This document shows, piece by piece, positions 47,940-58,214 of a DNA stretch of 64,000 nucleotides (positions are counted from its first letter, which is position 1; each line of letters starts with the position of its first letter). The position numbers were made by a program, and so were the translations under genes. The notes beneath the pieces were generated by a model. The model saw only the letters and a list, made by a program, of their open reading frames with translations, ran no database searches and had not been told where the DNA came from. This DNA comes from Carnegiea gigantea (lineage: Eukaryota > Streptophyta > Magnoliopsida > Caryophyllales > Cactaceae). The stretch covers positions 26,575 through 90,574 of the forward strand of contig JAKOGI010002720.1 in the NCBI GenBank assembly GCA_029747015.1. The letters are read 5' to 3'.

Positions 47940-50900
47940 TGTAATAACCCGACCTTAACCCATATTTATTTATTTAAATCATATTTATTTATTTATTTAA
48001 TTAATCATATTTATTCATTTAATTTATCAAGTTTATGGATTTAATCACTCATGGTTATTTGTTTAACCAAATCATGTTCAGTAATTCAATTACCCTCAAT
48101 TTATATATTTACGGAATTACCTTATGCCATTTAAATTTTTCGCATTTATTTATCGTATTTAATCATCCCGGTTGGGGGATATTTCATTTGGGTCCCATTT
48201 TGCAATTCAAGTTTCATTATTTGTTAATTTAAGTTTTGTTGATTGATTAAATTTCAGGTGAATCGATATTAGGCCTCAATGATTATAATTGAGCATTAAG
48301 TTACTTTTCATAATGTCACAAAAATTAAACATTTAGCATGCAAAAATATTCGGGCTCAAATTCATTAAGTTCGGCCCAATTCATTTGGGCGCGATTTGCG
48401 GCCCGATTTATTTTGGGTTAAAATTTTGGTCCGAAAATTTTGGTGTGATTAAATTAAGTTAATTACTATTATTTGTGCCTAATTTTAATTAGCAAAAAGA
48501 TCTTTTGAAAGGATAAAATTTCAGCTAAGGGTTAGAATTATCAAAACAAACACAAAACCATCCAAAAACTTCATTTTCTCTCTCCTCTTTCTCTCTCCCT
48601 CACGGCAGCAGGGCAGCCCTTTCTAACTGTTTTCCGGCCAGTTTTCCAGGCAACCCTAGTGACCTCCAACCCCCCCAACATCCTAGTGTCACAAGCCACC
48701 ATTCTCCATCATCAAAACCACTAAACATCACTATCATCTCTACTTTTTCTAAGCTCAAAGTGAGTAAACCCTAATCTTAATCTTGTTGATTTTTATTTTT
48801 ATTTTAGTTTTGATTCTTGTTTTGATGCTTGTGATCATTGATCATGATATTTTGATAAGAAATAAGAGTTGTTTTGATATTGATCATGGTGAAGTTGAGC
48901 TTGATTCATGCTAGGGTTTAGGGACGATCATGTTCATGGAAGCTTAAGTTAAAACCATGTTTATGGATTGATTTACATTTGATTTTGTAATATTTAGTTT
49001 TATTGATTATTTTGATGATGCTTTTGGTGATTTGGAATGATTTCAAGTGAGGATTTATATGAAAAGAGAGGAAAAAGTCAAAACAGTGAGGCTGAAAATT
49101 TCAGCAAAATAGGGCAGAGTTCACGATTAAACTAGTAATAATTGGCCCATTGAAAAATTATGTTTTTTGGTGGGTAGATAGTTTGGTGTGTTAACTTTCA
49201 AATGCCTCTTGAATCGCCTTAATCTGAGGTCTGTGAAAACAGTTATGGTCGTTTTACCGAAACTACGCAGAATGGACTAAAAACTGATACACTTGTATTT
49301 TAGCCCCATTTTGGGAACTCTATTGTGGGAATCATATTTTGTGTTGTAAATGAAAGTTTTTCGGGACTTCTTAATATTTCCATATTGGGGTTTTAGGTCT
49401 CCATTGGAGGTCTAGAGTGAAAGTTATGAATTTTTGAATTGAGCTAACCTGTTTTGGTATAAATTGGGCTATTATTGCAATTTCTATGCAGCGTATACTT
49501 GGAGAAAAATTCTGAAAATTTTACTGTAGATTTTTCATATTATTTTTGAATTTCCTATAAGATCTCTTGAATTTTCGTTGAGTATTTTGAGTTTGGGGAT
49601 TTTTGGAAGCATTTTGAGTAATTGTATAAAGAGCAATAATGAAGACTAAGTGAGATTGATCATGCACTCATTTTGTGTATTTTGGGCCAAGTCATTTAAG
49701 AGGGAAATGAATATTCATAGACTTTTATGGAGCTTTTAGCTTGATTAATGAGAAAAAAGAAGACAAATATACAATTTGGAAGCTTGTTTATGAGCTTTGA
49801 ATCATTTAAATTTTACAAAGAAAATATCCCATTTAGTGAGCTTCTTCTATTGAGTTCAATGACTGATTTGGGGGTGGAATTCTATATCTAATGGATTTAT
49901 TTATGAAATATGAAAAGTGGGGAGAGTTGTGACTCAGAAATCATGTTTATCAGATCAAATTATTGCAGTTTATGCTATTCTGAACCAAGATATATCTCTT
50001 TTGGCCTCAAAGCTTTATTACTTACTCACTTTAGCGTGTATAAAATGTATTATCAAACCAATCTAGTGTACTCGCTATTATCTTGAACCAAGTTATATAT
50101 CAGCAAACCTTAAAACCGTATCAGTAACCTATTTCAGAAAAGCTCACAACCACTCTCTCAATTGTCACTGTCAAGGCCTTTTTCTTGGTAATCTCATTTA
50201 TCTTATTGTGAACTATTTTACTTTTATTTACTTTATATCAAATGTAATTGCTTTCATCAATTCAGTTTTGTAGTTATATTAAAGTACTAACGTTATGTAT
50301 ACCATTTAATTACTCAATTTCTATTACACATACTTTTACTTACTTAATTATGCAAGTAAGGATTATTTACTGACTACACATACTTACAATGACATTTATG
50401 AAATAGAGTTGAGGCCTAGTTATCGTTCCTCGTTATGCATAAGTGTTATCAAGTCAGAATATATTTTTCAAGTCAAATGATATTTATGTAACAACTGATT
50501 TTTATCAAGTCAGATGACATTTTTAAAAACTCAAGGTACGTCTGTTGCCTGTATCTTCAAAAAGCAGAACATGTTTATCAAGTTACAACTCTTAATGAGT
50601 TTATTAATAAATCAGTTTATACAGTGATTTGCCATTTAACTTGTGACCCCGTCGGTTATCATCTATAGGGCGTCCGCCCATCATTTACCCGCGCGGTTTC
50701 AGGCTAACTCTTGGTCGGATTGGCAGGTGTACACCTATGTATGGATCATATCATTGCAGGGGGTTCACATCTAGATAATAATGAGCAATTCATTTTTATA
50801 TTACTTTCATTTTCATTGTTATTGCGAACTAAATGAATTGCAAAAGTTGGTACCCATCAACAGTATTTCTATACTCATTTTATAATATAGGAATGCATGT

Positions 50901-51317
50901 ACTGAGTTTTTGCTCATATTTTCGAATTGTTTTCATGTTTCTATTTTAGGTGATGAAATACCGCATGTTTCTCCATTTAGCAAGCCCTTTTGGAACTCAT
51001 CAGATGCTCACAGTGGATTCAACATAGCATGAATATTGGGATCGACTTCAGGGTCAAGTTGGGTATTTATTTGTGTAGTGCGGAGTGGAAGTTAGCATAT
51101 GGTATGATTAAGCTGATTGTATTGAAGATTGAACTATTATGGACTTTGGTCTTGAAGTGTTTCAATTTAATAGATATTGTGATTTGAACTTGATTTGTTA
51201 GATTAAATAATTTTAGTGAGCCTTGTTCTTGTCAGGATAGCGGTAGCGCCTTCTATCATTAAGTCTTCCGCTGCAGTTTTTCGTAAATCATGTCATTAGC
51301 ATTTTGGGGGTGTTACA
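47940..51317 (+). repeat. Right LTR of the Tekay-like element (3378 bp)
   Basis: Aligns with 39907-43256 along its full length, with the same leader (48575-48760), donor-like AAAGTGAGTAAAC and acceptor-like sites. Ends GGGGGTGTTACA, followed by the CCTAG duplication. Confidence 0.92.
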
Positions 51318-51704
51318 CCTAGAGTCACTTCTTGCTATACTAGCTTGTAGGTTTACTAAAGAAGCTTGCAAGGCCTCTAAAACATCTAACCTAGTAGGTG
51401 GGCGAGGATAAGGAGGTTGATAAGGAGGTTCATGACTAGCATAGTGGTCACAAAGGTCAGGATAGGTCCAAGCATTAGAATAATTAAAATTATAATTAGG
51501 GTTACACCATCAGCTATAAGTAACCATATTGGCATGTTCATGTAAGTATTCAAAATATCAATGTTCAGCAGGACAATCGTGGAGAGAATGCCAAGGACCA
51601 CAACGAGTAGTACAAGGCATATGGTGTATAGGAAGATGATTAGGAGAAATGTAGTGGAATGCATAATTAAGAATATAACCCCAAACACTATCACCTTTTG
51701 CCAT
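51318..51704 (-). pseudogene. Gag-like unknown protein, proximal part
   Basis: From an ATG at 51704 the minus strand stays in one frame for about 129 codons with two stops. It has a C-G-P-W-H-S-L-H-D-C-P zinc-knuckle-like string near residue 37, a Y/N-rich middle and a P-P-Y-P-R-P-P stretch, then a helical L-E-A-L-Q-A-S-L block. Tat/Athila Gag C-termini have a similar order of knuckle, N-Y-rich and coiled regions, so I take this as retroelement-derived. The frame continues in phase at 39906 beyond the Tekay-like insertion. Confidence 0.52.
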
Positions 51705-51822
51705 TTGGCTTCAAATTTTTTTGATTTTTTAAATTAAAAAAAGAAAAGAAAAATAAGATAATAAAAGAAATAAAAATAATAAAAAAAGAAAAGGAAAAGT
51801 GAAATTAGAAATCACTGATCAT

Positions 51823-51840
51823 TCCTTGACAATTACGCCA
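51823..51840 (-). other. Primer-binding site of the Athila/Tat-like relic
   Basis: The minus strand reads TGGCGTAATTGTCAAGGA, close to the TGGCGCCGTTGCCGGGGA site used by Athila/Tat elements. It lies six bases inside the LTR end. Confidence 0.62.
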
Positions 51841-51846
51841 AAAATT

Positions 51847-53635
51847 TGATGTAAATTTGATGTTTAGTTTTAAAACCCTTTTTACTTGCAAGTACACAAG
51901 GTTAGTTATAGACTAACGAGTATAGGGTGTCAGTCCCACAAGGAATAATAGTAATTTTAAATTTAACTTTTCCCCAATTAATTAAAGGAATGATTTTATC
52001 TTGAGGAGTTCTAAAATAAAGAAACTAAAAAAATTTAAAAAATAAAGTAAACAAGAGAGATCAAATTAGAGAGATTTAGGACTTGGGTTTCACCATTGAC
52101 TTAATATTGTTTTCCTACATCCAATTAGGAGGTTAATTAGACTCTTATTCAATGTAACTACAAGCATTAGGCCAATAGTCTAAAAGATGAATTATACTTA
52201 TCATTTCTGATATAAACTATCTAGGGTTAGCATGAATTATTCAATTTTTACATAATCCATCTATTTCTAGCATAGTCTATTCAATTAATAATTACAATTT
52301 TAAGCATAATTGCATAATTCTTACATTGGCCTGTAAGGTTTAACATAGAAATGAGATAGTAAATTAATCCACTAAAAAAACAACATGTATAGACAATAGA
52401 ATTAATTCACATAAATAAATTAGAATCAAATGTAAACTCAAAATTATTCGATATAAGAGATATAATTGGCTCAAAAAAAATACAATAAAAGCAAATATTA
52501 TTAGTCACGGATCCATCATAGTCCTAAATTAACAGCTCAGCTGATCATAGAAAGAGAAAGTACCACCAAAATTAGATGAGTCATAATATCGAATTAATAG
52601 TATATTTCGCTCACTATAATCGAATTTTAACGTTTAGTTACAAAACTAAGAAATTGCGAAACTAAGCTCTATAACTAGATTCACAAACGTGGTGAGGATG
52701 AAAGAGAAAAATAGCTTGGCAAGCTTATTTCTTTCTTAACCCCTCAACCTAAATATTTTGTCTTACAAAAGACTCTCTATTTTATTATATAAAAGAAAAA
52801 GTGGTAGAAGATTGGAAGAATGGATGCAATGAGGGATGAGTGAATGAGAGAATGCCTGAATCAATGAGTTTCCCCGCTTTTTATAGTGGAAATCCAACTC
52901 CTTTTGGTGCCCAAAAATCAATGAAAATTAATTTCGATTAATTAATTGGTGGTTATAGTGCAAGAAAAATGGCTAGTCTTAAGCTAACAATTAATTTTTG
53001 ATTAATTGCATTTGCTAGGTTAACAATTAATCGTGTGGGAAATAAGCGCTTTGGTAAGTCAAAGGAGCTGGGTTGATGTTTGGGAGAAAGCATGATTGGG
53101 CCGTAGAGAAGCCTAGGCGGAAGAGAGAGGTTGGGGAGCTGGGCAGTGGACCACGACCAGGAGAGAGGAGTGAGTGAGGAAGAGAAAAGAGGGGGGCCTG
53201 GGGGTTTGGGCCACCGAGACAGCCACAAACGGAGGAGATGAAGAGGAAGGAGAACGATGGGGTATGTGCGGCAACTAGGCCATGCCCAGTCGGAGAGGAA
53301 GAGAGGTGGGAGAGAGAGCGCTGGGCTTCTGGGGCTTCAGGTTGGGCTCCGTCTAGGTAGGAGAGAGAAGAGCCAGATTGGGCCGCCACACACACAAGGG
53401 CCACGCAGATGCATCTCTCTTTTCTTTTCTTTTTTTCCTGGGCTTGAGCTTGGACTTTAGGCATTGCGCATGTGGGAGATCTGAGTAAAATTGAACAATT
53501 CCGTCAAATTCTTCTATATTTAATTCTACCTTAAAACTACATAAAATATGCATTATTTACTCATAAAAATATATTTCACAGATTTAAAAGTAGACAAAAT
53601 GAAGGAGAAAATTATATATAAAATATGAATTATCA
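51847..53635 (-). repeat. LTR of the Athila/Tat-like relic (1789 bp)
   Basis: TGAT at 51847 and ATCA at 53635 form the short terminal inverted repeat. On the minus strand a TATA-like CTATAAAAAGCGGGG lies near 52885. A GC-rich block (53020-53470) precedes it, and the distal part contains CCTTGTGGGACTGACACCC, a string typical of this group. Open frames in the GC-rich block are not taken as genes. Confidence 0.62.
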
Positions 53636-54117
53636 GTTGTCGATAAATTAAATGTAAGAGCTGCCAAGTAACTTTAAGCATATTGGTAACACAACTGATC
53701 ATTGGTTCTTCATATTTGCAAATCTTGTTGAGGCCCGTACAAAATAATAGATGTATCTCAAAGATTGTATTGTAACTTTAAGCATATTGACGACACAATT
53801 TAATTAAAATACAGTTTCTGTTCCCCGTTTTACAGAATTTGTATTTTTTGTTCTGAGAATTGGTTTAGTCATGATGTACTTTTTGACTATATTATATTCG
53901 CATAATGAGCTAAAACCATTAGGTCAACGCATTTGCATTTTCCGCCACCTGAGATCCCGTGTTGGTTACCATACATGATTATTCTAAATGCAATCCCGTG
54001 TTGGCATATCTATGCAAGACTTTCATATTGGTGTTATCTATTGCTAAGTGATATCTGGAACTTGAAATGAAGCCGGTCTTCTCCTCGTAGTTATAGCGAA
54101 CGGACATGCTTTTAAGT
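53636..54117. repeat. Locus duplication copy B, non-coding block
   Basis: Aligns with 5855-6340 of copy A. No gene. Confidence 0.8.
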
Positions 54118-54492
54118 TTATGTTGTTAAATGTCTTGTAGTTTGATGGCAATCCTCCACATATGATATGTATTGACATGATGCATGAATGTTTTCTCCAT
54201 CAGAATTGGCAAAGAGAACATTCAGAGCAGCGCCAAATATGACAACTTGTGTAAGTATATGATTTCCGGCCATATGCTCAGACCTAATGCTTTGTCGCAG
54301 TTGTGATACCATATCCTCTCCCAATAGTGACTTGTGAATCCAGATGCCATAGAGGATATGTAATGCATCCATACTATGTGTGTTAGGATCCTTCCTGCTA
54401 ACAATGTTATCGTATTTGAATCTCCTGGCCGCCTCAGACGTTACGTAGATAACACAAAGGCAGTCAACAGATGCAGAGTTCTTCGTCTAATT
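54118..54492 (-). pseudogene. Unknown gene relic, copy B
   Basis: One continuous minus-strand frame of about 120 codons, containing A-S-V-D-C-L-C-V-I-Y-V and N-I-H-A-S-C-Q-Y-I-S-Y-V-E-D. It is preceded in frame by a stop where copy A has a tryptophan codon. The end is altered: copy B jumps from ATCCTC in the exon to ATCCTC further downstream, losing the segment found in copy A on both sides of the chromovirus. I do not recognise the protein. It is conserved enough between copies to have been coding at the time of duplication. Confidence 0.5.
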
Positions 54493-56249
54493 CTTCTGAA
54501 CACTCTAGGAAACAGTATTACAGTGATTCGAACACGAATGTTATTATGTATACCATGATGTCTGAAACGAGTTTTCTTCCTAAATAGAAGACAATGAGAA
54601 TATCACGCTCTAATAGTTGTTTTGAGTTCGGCTTTTGTGCCGCCCTCCCCCCCGGCAAAAACCCTTCTTCTTGCGAACAGGAGGCCCAAGGGACCAAATA
54701 GCTTCAAGTTACGATATTGATCATAGCTAACTTCAAGCAAGCTTTTCCATTTTGGCCCTGGGTTTTGTCCATCCCTACAGATTTGGATTTCTCCTCATCA
54801 CAAACTGAACTTTATATTGTCATTTAATATATTTGAGAATGCATTAGGTTGGACTATTGTGACGAGGATTACCTAGCATTGGAGGGGAAAAGAGATAGCA
54901 AGAGATGAGTAAGAATCGGATGGTGGAGATTGATTGGCTACCATGTAGTACACGGATTCACAACGGTCTTTATCTAGCGGGCCTAGTGTTAAGTAACACA
55001 TTGCCTATCCTCGCATTGTCAAAATAAGGACTATGATTGGTCACTTCTGGATCTGGATAGATCTATCCGAATTCCAATCCATACTTTCACAGTCCCTTCT
55101 AAATGAGATTTGTCTATGTGTATTTTTTGGGGGGAGGGGTGGTGTGGTTGGCCAGACATAACAAAGATAATCTTTAGTTGCATAGAAGTCTATCCCCTTG
55201 GATGGTTAGACCCTAGATTAAGAAAGTTATCTGCTTATTACTCAAGAAATAGAGGATAAGCTAGAGGGGAATTCCTTGGTATCAATGCCCATGATCGACC
55301 AACCAAAATCATCAAAAACCAACATTTGTGTCAGAAGAACCCTTTGGCTTCTCCACATTCACAACGATATCGTCAGATTTTTGCGTGAACCAAAATGCAG
55401 TTCCTTAGTTGAATCTTTGTTAAACAACAATGAAGAACTGGGCTCTGATTCCCTCGCACTTGGTCCAGCAGTCATATGGCATCATCTAGTATTTTCACCA
55501 TTTATGAAAATTCTAACCAGAAAAAAGGCGACTGAACATACTGAATTTATCTCTAACGGAGACAGCAGAGCAGTAATTGGCTACTAGATTCAGAGCACCT
55601 TTCCCTGTGGCACCAGGACGTTAACCAAACAGTGATGATTATAATGATAATAATAATAATAACTAAAGGGAAAAAGAGGACCATGAACTGAATTACTGAG
55701 CAATACAAAGAACCTAGTTCAACACTTTAAATATGCTATCCAATCCAACTAATGAGACTCCTCACAGAATAAATACATCCATCACATGGGGAAGTAAGGA
55801 CAGCACAGCTTCACACGGAAGATCAGGAAATACTGCCTGACTACGGGATAAAATCATTCTGGGACATTGTGGTCTGAAAGCTTCTTTGGCCATCTCTGCT
55901 TATGCTGAGACAAGACAGGCGTACACTTCAGGAGTACTTCCATCTCTCAGTTGAATACATTCAAGAGAAACGGCATTATCTAGCTGTTAATTTAAAGGAC
56001 TCAATCCAAAGTCAATTAGAAGAGGAAGAAAAGATCAGCTTCACATGCTTATTAATTGAGCATAATTTGCTGATCTTCTTCTGCTCATCCAAGGGCCTTC
56101 AAGGTGTACCATGGTCCACTGCTATATGATACGTTATAAAGGATCATGAGTGCTATCTCCAACAATCTAACAGCCTCTGCTTTTATTTTCCAACATTACA
56201 TCCATTGCAACACTTCCTTTCCTCTACTAGAAGTCCCATGTTTGAATGA
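54493..56249. repeat. Locus duplication copy B, non-coding block 3' of PPR gene B
   Basis: Aligns with 12281-13446 and then, across the missing copia element, with 33356-34069. It thus records the pre-insertion state of copy A. A plus-strand open frame at 55276-55587 has no recognisable domain. Confidence 0.72.
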
Positions 56250-57938
56250 CTAGGCTGGAAAACTCTCAAGATCATATTGCATCACAAGCATTTCCACGGT
56301 GTTTTTACTCAACGCTTTTCTCTCATACAGTTCTTCTAGAACTGCAGCTGCTAGCTCCGTCTCTCCTTCAAGGGCTATGCCTTCTACAATAAGAGTGTAA
56401 GTCATCTGATTGGGCTTATATCCTTTCTCTACCATCATTTGGAAGATATCAAGGGACAAATCAGTCCTGTTAGACTTGCATAATCCAAGTATCATAGCAT
56501 TGCAATGGCCGACATCAGGCCTGACATCATTTTCTTCCATTGACTTGAAAATCTCAATGGCAGCATCCGGCATACCATCCGAGCACAGCCCTCTTAACAA
56601 TGATGAATAGGTCCGCGAGTCTGGAACAAATCCACACCGAGTCATTTCATTCAACAGTTTCATTGCTGCATATGTGTTACCTTTCCGGCACAAGCTTGTA
56701 ATGACTGTTTCATAGAAGTCCTGAGGCGAGTAATCAGACTTACTACATAACCTTTGAAAGAGAGAGATCGCTTCTAAAACTTTTCCGTCTCCACAAAGCA
56801 CAGCTATAGCATTGTATGTCCCCTGATTAGGATGGCACTGCTCAGACATCATTCGATCCAGACACTTCATTACTTCATCAACCTTACCCTCTTTGCAGAG
56901 ATGAGCTATGATTGGGTTGTAAGTGATTCCTGTGGGTTTGAAACCTGCCCTTGTCATCTCTTCCAAAACCTCAAAAGCATCATCTACCAGGCCCTGGAGA
57001 GCGAGCCAACTGACCAAAATGTTGTAGGTGACATAATTTTTATCATCCATTTTGGCAAGAAGCTCATACACCTCTGTCAACAGCCCTCCCCAGCACAAAG
57101 CTCGTAGCAAAGTGTTATAAGTCACCACATTTGGATAAAAACCCTTCTTGGGCAAATTCCTGAAGAAACTAATTGCCTCCTCAGTTCTCCCTTCCTTGCA
57201 TAAACCCGTCAAGAGTATATTGTAACTAAACAAATTAGGCTTCCCACCTTTGGCAATTATCTCATCCAATAGCTTCATTGCTTCATCCACCCCTTTCTTC
57301 TTATATGCAGCTTCGAGCAAGAATGAGTAAGTGAACGCATCTGGCTCGAGTCCTCTCTTTCTCAACCTATCCAAAAACTGCATACTCTTATTCAAATTCC
57401 CACGCATACAGAGTCCCATCACAAGTGAATTATATGTAACCATGTTTGTGGGGTAGCCATACTCTTCCATTTTCTCAACCAGCTGCATTGCATACCCAAC
57501 ATTCCCTCCCTTGCACAAACGGTTAACCAGGTAGGTATATGTATTAGGGTCCGGTTTCACTCCAGAATGAACCATCATCTCCATCACTCGAATCCCGTTC
57601 TGAAACTTGCCCAGTCTGCACCAATCATACAACAGCTGAGTAGCCTTACTCTTATCAGGCTTATGACCCTTCTCAACCATATACTCCAAGTACAAGAATG
57701 CATCATTCATCTTACTTTCTTTACTCTTAATGTCACCCCTGCCAGCCCTCCAGTTAGGCAATGTAAACAAAGAATCTGATGAACTACTGAACTGGGCAGA
57801 TGCTGAAACCGTTGGAAAGCCCTTGTTGAGTGACAAAGTACGGACATTTGAAATGTGGGGAAAGAACCCACATACTTTTGTTGTGTTTTCTAGAAATGGG
57901 TCTGTAATGGGAGATACTGAATGTAAAAAAGCAGCCAT
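56250..57938 (-). CDS. P-class PPR protein, copy B (562 aa)
   Basis: Paralogue of the gene at 34070-35824, nearly 90 percent alike by eye, intronless and fully open. N-terminal transit-like region (about 95 residues), thirteen PPR motifs (residues 96-545) and a 17-residue tail that stops 19 residues earlier than copy A. The sixth motif has lost four codons (31 residues), and the ninth has 34 as in copy A. Position 5/35 pairs by motif: TD, TN, ND, SN, NN, N-(short), NT, NN, N-P, ED, SD, NN, TK. These differ from copy A in motifs 5 to 10. The open frame and clustered changes suggest a functional gene with altered RNA preference, although early decay is also possible. Confidence 0.9.
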   Translation of the reverse strand: MAAFLHSVSPITDPFLENTTKVCGFFPHISNVRTLSLNKGFPTVSASAQFSSSSDSLFTLPNWRAGRGDIKSKESKMNDAFLYLEYMVEKGHKPDKSKATQLLYDWCRLGKFQNGIRVMEMMVHSGVKPDPNTYTYLVNRLCKGGNVGYAMQLVEKMEEYGYPTNMVTYNSLVMGLCMRGNLNKSMQFLDRLRKRGLEPDAFTYSFLLEAAYKKKGVDEAMKLLDEIIAKGGKPNLFSYNILLTGLCKEGRTEEAISFFRNLPKKGFYPNVVTYNTLLRALCWGGLLTEVYELLAKMDDKNYVTYNILVSWLALQGLVDDAFEVLEEMTRAGFKPTGITYNPIIAHLCKEGKVDEVMKCLDRMMSEQCHPNQGTYNAIAVLCGDGKVLEAISLFQRLCSKSDYSPQDFYETVITSLCRKGNTYAAMKLLNEMTRCGFVPDSRTYSSLLRGLCSDGMPDAAIEIFKSMEENDVRPDVGHCNAMILGLCKSNRTDLSLDIFQMMVEKGYKPNQMTYTLIVEGIALEGETELAAAVLEELYERKALSKNTVEMLVMQYDLESFPA

Positions 57939-58214
57939 AAACTCCTCTACCCAGTCAAATAAAATTTTTGATTGTTACAAGTGCTTGAATCACCAGAACA
58001 ACATAATCAAAAAATGGGTAAAATAGAGTGAGGTGCACCAAAAGATTAAAGGGAAAATTGAAGAAATAGAAGATTAATTTACAGAAACGGCAGGTAAACA
58101 GAGAAAGGGAAATCAAAACATACGTTATCTTGCGCTACCAAACGGATTGAGTGGCAGGAGGCTCTTGGTGGAAGACGAACAGGAGAGAGCAGAGAGAAGG
58201 ACTTGTGAGGCTTT
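57939..58214 (-). promoter_or_regulatory. PPR gene B leader
   Basis: Aligns with 35825-36110. The donor-like GGTAAC of copy A is GATAAC here, but GTATGT a few bases on could serve instead. The upstream promoter region is interrupted by the MITE at 58215. Confidence 0.35.

Larger units (their letters stand above)
39907..51317 (+). mobile_element. Tekay-like Ty3/gypsy element with 3.4-kb LTRs, decayed
   Basis: LTRs are 39907-43256 and 47940-51317, ending in GTTACA and starting TGTAATAACCC (the first base is mutated to C in the left copy). Flanking TCTAG (39902-39906) and CCTAG (51318-51322) form a 5-bp duplication with one change. PBS at 43261. The polypurine tract at 47927-47939 is preceded by TTTCGAGGACGAAAC, which typically precedes the 3' LTR in Tekay/Del-type elements. 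The internal 4.7 kb is so decayed that only the protease-RT junction can be read. The LTRs differ at about 6 percent over their first 140 bp by eye. Confidence 0.88.
39063..53635 (-). mobile_element. Truncated Ty3/gypsy relic of Athila/Tat type, split by a Tekay-like element
   Basis: Discounting the nested 39907-51317 insertion, this minus-strand relic has a 1.8-kb LTR (51847-53635), a primer-binding site (51823-51840) and about 1.4 kb of internal sequence with a gag-like frame. It then ends abruptly at about 39063 without pol or a 3' LTR. The right border at 53635 is exact because copy B sequence resumes there. The PBS type points to the Athila/Tat lineages; the coding part is too decayed to confirm. 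Confidence 0.62.

Noticed and set aside
53027..53464. Proline/serine-rich open frames on both strands
   Set aside because: They lie within the Athila/Tat-type LTR. Low complexity and no conserved domain.
54320..54492. Ribosome-inactivating-protein-like string in the unknown exon
   Set aside because: A short S-E-A-A-R-x-F-K-Y resemblance only. The surrounding residues and active-site pattern do not fit, so I left the exon unassigned.
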